A DNA stretch of 64,000 bases, taken from the NCBI GenBank assembly GCA_963831705.1, contig CAWHRE010000005.1:434001-498000 (forward strand), written 5' to 3'. The position numbers were made by a program, and so were the translations under genes. Shown piece after piece: positions 58,787-64,000 of this stretch (the first letter of the stretch is position 1; every line of letters begins with the position of its first letter). Origin of the DNA: DASQPR01 sp963831705 (GTDB taxonomy: Bacteria; Actinomycetota; Actinomycetes; Mycobacteriales; Micromonosporaceae). The notes beneath the pieces are model-generated. The model searched no databases. It saw nothing but the letters and a program-made list of their open reading frames with translations, and was not told the origin of the DNA.

Positions 58787-59640
58787 AGCGACGCCTCCAC
58801 CGAGCTCCACGGCTGTTTGACCGGCGCGTCCGCACCGCCGGGACAAACTCGCCGGAAATCGCAGTAGGAGCAGAGCGTGCTTGGCGCGGTCGGGAACGCG
58901 TCGTCCGGGTCAGCGCCATCGTCCACGGATCGCTCAGCCGTGCGGATGTCGGCTGCCGTTGCCTCGGCGCGCGACACCGCTCGAGCGAGCGACGCATCGG
59001 TGTGCTCGTGGACGGCAACCGTACCGGTCGGAAGATGGTGCAGCTCAACGGTGTGGCAAGCCCGCCGGAGCGTACGCGCGGCGGCAAACGCATATAGCGC
59101 TAGCGCGCTCGACCCCCGGGCATCGTCGCTGGTCAGCTCGGATCGGCCGGTCTTGTAGTCGACGATGACAAGCTCGTCGCCACGGCGGTCGATCCGGTCC
59201 GCCCGGCCGGAGAATGCCAGCGTCGACGTCTTCGCCGCGACCACGCGCTCTACGCCGGCCGGTTCGGCCTGTGGGTCGAGCGTCGCGACGTAGCCTTCGA
59301 GCCAGCGGAGCGCCACACCGTATGCAGCCTTCTCCTGCGCATCGTCGCGGTAGCCCTCGCCGACCCACGTGGCTCGCAGCAGTGTCGGCAGCGGGTCGGT
59401 CGACCGGCGTTCCGGCGCCAGCCCGTACCAATTCTTCAGCGCTGTGTGAACGCTCGCCCCGAGCGAATTGTGCGCCCACGGCGGACCCTTCTGCGGCGCC
59501 GGCCGGTCGATGTAGCTATACCGGTAGCGACGCGGGCAGTCCTCGTACGACGACAGCTTGCTGGGCGTGCAGACGAACAACCGCTCCGGCATGCCCTCGA
59601 AGCCGAGCTGGCCGGGAATCTGATTACGCGTATCGGGCAC
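58774..59640 (-). CDS. RecB-family PD-(D/E)XK exonuclease with Fe-S cluster
   Basis: 288 residues. Catalytic core: LGASVHTALKNW (His), FSGRADRIDRRGDELVIVDYKTGR (D...DYK). An N-terminal Cys in SSYEDCPRRYRYSYID and C-terminal CSYCDFRRVC make the four-cysteine Fe-S cluster of AddB/Cas4-like nucleases. It is a stand-alone protein without helicase domain, common in actinobacteria, with a role in DNA repair inferred. The GTG at 59640 has AGGA 8 bases upstream. The longer frame is a shadow of marC. Confidence 0.9.
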   Translation of the reverse strand: MPDTRNQIPGQLGFEGMPERLFVCTPSKLSSYEDCPRRYRYSYIDRPAPQKGPPWAHNSLGASVHTALKNWYGLAPERRSTDPLPTLLRATWVGEGYRDDAQEKAAYGVALRWLEGYVATLDPQAEPAGVERVVAAKTSTLAFSGRADRIDRRGDELVIVDYKTGRSELTSDDARGSSALALYAFAAARTLRRACHTVELHHLPTGTVAVHEHTDASLARAVSRAEATAADIRTAERSVDDGADPDDAFPTAPSTLCSYCDFRRVCPGGADAPVKQPWSSVEASLQTE

Positions 59641-59678
59641 ACAACGATCCTGCCACCAACCTGTGACACCCGCGAAAA

Positions 59679-60323
59679 TCAGTGCGGCGTGTGTAGATAC
59701 TGCGACACGAACGCACCGATGGAATCGGCGATGAGCTGGACCGCGATCGCGGCGAGCAGAAGGCCGGCGATCCGGGTCAGCACTTCGATGCCGCCGGGCC
59801 GGAGAATCTTCACGATGAATCCCGAGTACCGAAGGACCAGCCAGACCGCGACCATGACGAGCAGGATCGCGGCGGCGATCGCACTGTAGTTGCTGATGCC
59901 GTGGTTGCGGCGGACGAACAGCATGGTCGCGACGATCGCGCCCGGGCCGGCCAGCAGCGGCGTACCGAGCGGCACCAGCGCGATGTTTGAGGTCGCCTGC
60001 TGGTTCTTGTCGTCGGCCTTTCCGGTCAGCAGCTCCAACGCAACCAGTACGAGCAGCAGACCGCCCGCGCCCTGCAGCGCCGGCAAATCGATGCCGAGGT
60101 ATTCCAGCAGCTTCTGACCGGCAACGGCGAACACCACGATGACGCCGAGCGCGAGCGCGACCGCCTGCCAAGCCGCCTTGTGCCGCTCGCGGGCCGGCAG
60201 CGGCGCGGTCAGCGCCACGAAAATCGGCACCATACCGGGCGGATCGGTAATGACGAGCAACGTCACGAAGACTTCACCAAAGAGCGTCAACCACACGGGC
60301 AAACGATGGCACACCGACCGCAC
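59679..60323 (-). CDS. MarC-family membrane protein
   Basis: 214 residues with six membrane segments. Typical features: FVTLLVITDPPGMVPIFVALT at the N-terminus, LPALQGAGGLLLVLVALELL in the middle, and NIALVPLGTPLLAGPGAIVATMLF. Function of the family is unknown; the old link to multiple antibiotic resistance was not confirmed. Start 60323 (a later in-frame start is possible). It is 38 bases upstream of the nuclease gene on the same strand. Confidence 0.88.
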   Translation of the reverse strand: MRSVCHRLPVWLTLFGEVFVTLLVITDPPGMVPIFVALTAPLPARERHKAAWQAVALALGVIVVFAVAGQKLLEYLGIDLPALQGAGGLLLVLVALELLTGKADDKNQQATSNIALVPLGTPLLAGPGAIVATMLFVRRNHGISNYSAIAAAILLVMVAVWLVLRYSGFIVKILRPGGIEVLTRIAGLLLAAIAVQLIADSIGAFVSQYLHTPH

Positions 60324-60427
60324 CCGCCGCCGGGCACCTCAAGAAAAGATGGCGGCGCGGCGGCCCGTACACCCCCACGATGTACGAGCCGTCGCGCCGC
60401 CGCGCGTCCTGCTTAGAGCGACCGCTC

Positions 60428-60787
60428 TTAGGACGTCAGGGTGAAATTGACGAACTGCTTGATGAGATACGCCGCGCCGATCGATGATGCGACCACGGTG
60501 ATCAATCCGAAGAAGAACACCACGGCCGCGAGTCGATGGTCCCGACGATCGGCCATGCTCTTGACGTTGGCCGGCTCGGAAGTCGCCGCGAAGATCACGT
60601 CGATCGAGGCCAGCCGGTAACGGTATCGGGGGCGCCGGCGCCGAAGCCAGGTCGCGCGTGCCGTTGTGGCCGCGACCTGAGTGCTCCGACGGGCTACCTG
60701 GTTGCCCCGTGTGGACGTCGCCCCCGCGACGACGCCCGGGCGGATGCGGGTATTCCGGATCAGCGGATTCCGGATTGACACTGTCAC
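60428..60787 (-). CDS. Small membrane protein, start uncertain
   Basis: 119 residues in the longest frame. Only the last 42 look like a typical protein: MADRRDHRLAAVVFFFGLIT and on, one membrane helix with FFFGLITVVASSIGAAYLIK. The first 75 residues are Arg/Thr-rich and less convincing (RNPLIRNTRIRPG, RRRRPRYRYRL). The start may be the ATG at 60556 with weak AAGAG upstream. Family unknown. Confidence 0.45.
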   Translation of the reverse strand: MTVSIRNPLIRNTRIRPGVVAGATSTRGNQVARRSTQVAATTARATWLRRRRPRYRYRLASIDVIFAATSEPANVKSMADRRDHRLAAVVFFFGLITVVASSIGAAYLIKQFVNFTLTS

Positions 60788-60893
60788 GCTAGTTAGACGC
60801 CCTTACCCATGCCGGTGGTTGCAGCCGATGTCAAAAAGAGACTTATTTCGAAGGTGCTGCACACGAGTTAATCAGTCGAGAGCAAAGAGCAGG

Positions 60894-61661
60894 TTAAGAA
60901 CCGTCGTCCTCTGCGGACATTTGCGCTGCCAACTTCGCTTCGACCGCCTCCGGCTCGTACATCTCCTCGACAATGCGCAGGTAGAGCTCGTTTGGGTTGG
61001 GTAGGTGCTTGACCTCACGCAACGCCTGATCCTGGCCTGCCGATTCGAGGACGAAGTTGCCGTAGTTGAAGATTCGCCCGATTGCCGACTGATCATATTT
61101 CATGTCCGTCACGCGCTGCAGCGGCATCATTCCAACCGTTCGGTTGAACATGCCGGTGACCGTCATCAGACGCTTGTTGGTCAGGATGAACCGGTCGTAG
61201 TACCAGTCGGCGACCCGGAACGAAATCCACACCATCACGAGGATCCACAGAATGATCACGGTGGTACTCAGGCCGGTGTAGTGGTGCTTGGCAAAGTAGC
61301 CCCACAGCCAACCGAACAGGAACGTGGCGACCGCGCCGATGCCGAACTGATCCGCCAGGTACGTCCAGTGCTTCTTCCACTCGCCCCGGAACTTCTCGGT
61401 CGGGAACAGGTAGCGGGCAACGTATGCGCTGGGTTCATCCTGCAACGGCTGCGTACGGCGAGACCCGAGCGGCACGCCGGAAGCGTCGTACTGCAACGGT
61501 GCCAACTCATCCGGGTTGATGAGCGTCTCGCCGAACTCTTGCGTCGGCGTGTCGCCCTCGGTGTCGTACGTGTCGTACGGGATGAATTCAGGATCGCTGT
61601 AGTCGCCATCGTCGTTCTCGCGGCGATGGCGTGGGACGTCCGACTCGTCGCGGGGGTGCAT
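60894..61661 (-). CDS. Membrane-anchored PH-domain (DUF304-like) protein
   Basis: 255 residues. An acidic, Tyr-rich cytosolic N-terminus (1-70), then RYLFPTEKFRGEWKKHWTYL. Two membrane segments (FGIGAVATFLFGWLWGYFA and TTVIILWILVMVWISFRVAD) are followed by a bacterial PH-like domain: YYDRFILTNKRLMTVTGMFNRTVGMMPLQRVTDMKYDQSAIGRIFNYGNFVLESAGQ. Family members are thought to bind lipids or other membrane proteins. ATG at 61661. It is followed by no further gene in 106 bases. Confidence 0.85.
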   Translation of the reverse strand: MHPRDESDVPRHRRENDDGDYSDPEFIPYDTYDTEGDTPTQEFGETLINPDELAPLQYDASGVPLGSRRTQPLQDEPSAYVARYLFPTEKFRGEWKKHWTYLADQFGIGAVATFLFGWLWGYFAKHHYTGLSTTVIILWILVMVWISFRVADWYYDRFILTNKRLMTVTGMFNRTVGMMPLQRVTDMKYDQSAIGRIFNYGNFVLESAGQDQALREVKHLPNPNELYLRIVEEMYEPEAVEAKLAAQMSAEDDGS

Positions 61662-61704
61662 CGGTCGTTGGCCGCCGTTCGTGGGGTAGCGCTAGAAGGT
61701 AAGG

Positions 61705-61863
61705 CTAAGCAACAAGGTTCGAGAAGAAGTCTCCGAAGCCCTGAGCGATGCCGACAACTCCATCGCCGAGCGACTTAAAGACGGCCGCCGCGTTCGCCGG
61801 GCGGTACGCCACGAAGAATATGAGAAACGCGATCAGAGCCCAGGTGAGGAACTTCTTGACCAT
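61705..61863 (-). CDS. Small membrane protein (52 residues)
   Basis: VKKFLTWALIAFLIFFVAYR is a single membrane helix or uncleaved signal; the rest, AAAVFKSLGDGVVGIAQGFG and DFFSNLVA, is amphipathic. The ATG at 61863 has GGAGGGGA upstream, better than the frame opening at 61908. It resembles small actinobacterial membrane proteins; no function known. It lies 43 bases upstream of the PH-domain gene. Confidence 0.6.
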   Translation of the reverse strand: MVKKFLTWALIAFLIFFVAYRPANAAAVFKSLGDGVVGIAQGFGDFFSNLVA

Positions 61864-61946
61864 CTGGGGCCGTCCCCTCCGTGAGCGGCGCCGGAAATGT
61901 TGCCGCAACTGTCCTCAGACTACCAGTCGCACGTCTTGTGGAGAAT

Positions 61947-62630
61947 CTACAAACGCACATCCGGTTCGGATGATTCTCCCGATTTTCCGGGGCGTCCGTC
62001 GAGATAGGGCGATGTCGCGCCGTACACAAGCTCACCTGGCAGCCAATCCGTCAAATCATGAAGTTCGATGTGTTCGCTGAGGACGTAACCGGCATCAGGC
62101 GGCCAAGCGACCGCGTACAGCCAGATGCCGCGCGCCTCGCCGACGTACGCGACCCGATCCGGCGCGCCTTCAACGCTCCACATCGGCGTGTCGCGCCCGT
62201 CGGCCTTCACTTTGGCGTGTGCCGTATGTGCCGTGAGCTCGGCAAACGACCGTCCAGGATCGATTCCGGCAAGGCGATTCCCCAGTCCGACGCCCAGCTG
62301 CTCGGCCACGAGGATGACGTCGGCCGGGCCGCCGCTGATCGGGGTCGGGCCGCTGCAGGCGATCGCGGTCGCCTGCACGCCGGAGTGGTCGTCGCCGACC
62401 CAACCGACGCCGGTGACCAGCCAACCTTGCGGCAGCGGCCATGGACACCACAGCGGCACACCGCTCCCACCTGCGGAAATTCGATCGGCAATCGAGCTCA
62501 CCACGTCGGCTCCGATATGGCCGGCCACATGCAGCGGCACGATCGGGCCGCAGTTGGCACAGCGCCAATCCGCCGACAATAGGCCCGGCTCGTGCACATC
62601 GCGCCCGCACCTCGGGCACGACACGGTCAC
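61947..62630 (-). CDS. DUF6758 family zinc-ribbon protein
   Basis: 227 residues. It opens with a zinc ribbon, VSCPRCGRDVHEPGLLSADWRCANCG, and continues with PLWCPWPLPQGWLVTGVGWVGDD and WPPDAGYVLSEHIELHDLTDWLPGELVYGA. This is the actinobacterial DUF6758 pattern; function unknown. The GTG at 62630 overlaps the methyltransferase stop as GTGA, which defines the start. Confidence 0.85.
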   Translation of the reverse strand: MTVSCPRCGRDVHEPGLLSADWRCANCGPIVPLHVAGHIGADVVSSIADRISAGGSGVPLWCPWPLPQGWLVTGVGWVGDDHSGVQATAIACSGPTPISGGPADVILVAEQLGVGLGNRLAGIDPGRSFAELTAHTAHAKVKADGRDTPMWSVEGAPDRVAYVGEARGIWLYAVAWPPDAGYVLSEHIELHDLTDWLPGELVYGATSPYLDGRPGKSGESSEPDVRL

Positions 62631-63283
62631 CCGGGTGCCCCGGAGTCCAGCGCATGCGCTCGGATCCAGGCGTGCATGGCAATACCGCTCGCCACGCCGG
62701 CGTTGATCGAACGCGTGGACCCGAACTGCGCGATCGAATAGACCGTGTCGCAGGACGCTCGGGCGACGTCCGACAGGCCGGGACCCTCTTGCCCGAACAG
62801 CAGTACGCATCGCTTCGGTAGCGCGTGCGACTCCATCGGATGCGCGCCCGGCAGGTTGTCGATCCCGACCACCGGCAGGTCCCGGCCGTGCGCCCAGGCG
62901 ACGAATTCCTCGATCGTCTCGTGGTGACGAACGTGCTGGTAGCGGTCGGTCACCATGGCTCCCCGGCGATTCCAGCGGCGGCGTCCGACGACATGCACCT
63001 CGGCGGCCAGAAACGCGTTCGCGTTGCGAACCACGGTGCCGATGTTCATGTCGTGCTGCCAGTTCTCGATCGCCACGTGAAACGCATGGCGCTTCGTGTC
63101 CAGGTCGGCCACGATCGCGTCGTGGCGCCAGTAGCGGTACCGGTCGATGACGTTGCGCCGGTCGCCGTGTTCCAGCAGCTCCGGGTCGAGATGCGGGTCG
63201 TCTGGCCAAGGGCCGGCCCATGGTCCGACGCCGACGGGCAGCACGATCTCTTCCGGTTCCACGATCTCGCGGTCACTGCTCAC
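62627..63283 (-). CDS. SpoU/TrmH-family RNA 2'-O-methyltransferase
   Basis: About 218 residues. The knotted SPOUT domain is clear: HDMNIGTVVRNANAFLAAEVHVVGRRRWNRRGAMVT (motif 1), CVLLFGQEGPGLSD (motif 2) and QFGSTRSINAGVASGIAMHAWI (motif 3). The target RNA is not evident. A GTG at 63283 starts just before the family region; the open frame reaches 63364 but with weaker support. It is translationally coupled with the DUF6758 gene. Confidence 0.88.
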   Translation of the reverse strand: MSSDREIVEPEEIVLPVGVGPWAGPWPDDPHLDPELLEHGDRRNVIDRYRYWRHDAIVADLDTKRHAFHVAIENWQHDMNIGTVVRNANAFLAAEVHVVGRRRWNRRGAMVTDRYQHVRHHETIEEFVAWAHGRDLPVVGIDNLPGAHPMESHALPKRCVLLFGQEGPGLSDVARASCDTVYSIAQFGSTRSINAGVASGIAMHAWIRAHALDSGAPG

Positions 63284-63500
63284 AAACCGTTGAGGGTACG
63301 GCCAACCGGGCGTACCCGCTTCGAGGCGGGCCGTCCCATCCGGGCGTGCCGGCGGCGCGAGCACGCGGCATCAGCCGCCGAACGCTGCGGACAACGTCGG
63401 CGCCGCCGAGGAGTCGATCGGACTGCACATCGGGCTGACCTCCGCGAACAGCATAAAACGCAGCCACGATGATCACCGGGACATCGCGGATGCGGCTTGC

Positions 63501-63998
63501 TCAGGTTCGCGGTGTCGGGAACGACGGAAGATCGGATCCGGTCGCGTACTCCTGCTTCGGCACCATCACCCGGCGCCGGAACACGCACACCATCGTCCCG
63601 TCCTGCTTGTAACCCTTGGTCTCGACCGTCACCACGCCGCGATCCGGCTTTGACGATGATTCGCGTTTGTCGAGCACCGTGGTCTCGCCGTAGATCGTGT
63701 CACCGTGAAATGTCGGCGCGACGTGGCGCAGCGATTCAACCTCAAGATTCGCAATTGCCTTGCCGCTCACGTCGGCAACCGACATTCCGAGCAGCAGCGA
63801 GTAGATCAAATTGCCGACGACGACGTTCTTGCCGAAATCCGTAGCAGTTTCGGCATAGTGCGCATCGAGATGCAGCGGATGGTGATTCATCGTAATGAGG
63901 CAGAACAGGTGATCATCGCTCTCGGTCACAGTCTTGCCCGGCCAGTGGCGGTATACCGCGCCGACCTCGAATTCTTCGTAGTAGCGGCCGAACTGCAT
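63501..63998 (-). CDS. MaoC-family dehydratase
   Basis: 165 residues, hot-dog fold hydratase. GRYYEEFEVGAVYRHWPGKTVTESDDHLFCLITMNHHPLHLDAHYA carries the catalytic Asp and His pattern of the R-hydratase group (D near 28, H near 40). NLIYSLLLGMSVADVSG and PTFHGDTIYGETTVLDKRES complete the fold. Such proteins hydrate enoyl-CoA or mesaconyl-CoA; the substrate here is unknown. The ATG at 63998 is almost at the window edge, so the upstream context is lost. Confidence 0.9.
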   Translation of the reverse strand: MQFGRYYEEFEVGAVYRHWPGKTVTESDDHLFCLITMNHHPLHLDAHYAETATDFGKNVVVGNLIYSLLLGMSVADVSGKAIANLEVESLRHVAPTFHGDTIYGETTVLDKRESSSKPDRGVVTVETKGYKQDGTMVCVFRRRVMVPKQEYATGSDLPSFPTPRT

Positions 63999-64000
63999 CG

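Noticed and set aside
63273..63476. Possible 67-residue minus-strand gene between the MaoC and SpoU genes
   Set aside because: No ribosome binding site, no recognisable motif, and overlap with the methyltransferase start; kept out for lack of support.

Overview
The window is about 64 kb of high-GC DNA with dense, mostly co-oriented gene clusters, many GTG starts and frequent ATGA/GTGA/TGATG stop-start overlaps. The gene content (SepX/GlpR with a MoeA-like Glp, Pmt mannosyltransferase, TipA-type MerR, DUF6758, DUF4383, an ECF sigma factor, CysDN without CysC) points to a free-living Actinomycetota bacterium. I cannot name the genus from sequence alone.

Layout: (1) 1-14 kb is a nucleoside scavenging region: adenosine deaminase, then a minus-strand operon of two BMP lipoproteins, ABC ATPase, two permeases, cytidine deaminase and thymidine phosphorylase. 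It is interrupted by an 820 bp double array of 30 bp repeats between convergent genes. (2) 14-18 kb: 2H phosphoesterase, trpS, and an ECF sigma factor overlapping a membrane protein with sialidase-like repeats. (3) 18-28 kb: sulfate activation genes (cysQ, cysD, cysN) behind an exopolysaccharide glycosyltransferase, then pth, rplY, prs, glmU. (4) 28-32 kb: esterase, tRNA-Gln, an acyl-CoA desaturase with a TetR regulator and palindromic operator, and two divergent DUF4383 paralogues. (5) 32-44 kb: ABC-F, ispE, rsmA, tatD, metG, rsmI and pmt, in an order common in actinobacteria. (6) 44-48 kb: an accessory segment with a TipA-type MerR, an unknown membrane protein, a TetR repressor divergent from a VC0807-like/glycosidase-like operon, a small broken gene and tRNA-Ala. 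(7) 48-55 kb: the divisome module galU-glp-rimJ-sepX plus a large diguanylate cyclase. (8) 54-64 kb: 5-FCL, FmdB, mscL, several small membrane proteins, MpaB-like oxygenase, RecB-type nuclease, MarC, a PH-domain protein, DUF6758, a SpoU methyltransferase and a MaoC dehydratase.

Three non-coding repeat families stand out: a 30 bp repeat with an AAGATC-N3-GATCTT core (two opposed arrays plus stray copies), a roughly 63 bp inverted-repeat element (five copies, all directly at gene 3' ends, with compensatory stem changes), and a GATCAAGGGGTTTC palindrome (one near-perfect and one decayed copy). Five genes (BMP lipoprotein, cysN, cysD twice, desaturase, a small ORF) carry single-base indels that break otherwise conserved proteins. 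Together these look more like assembly or base-calling errors than true pseudogenes.
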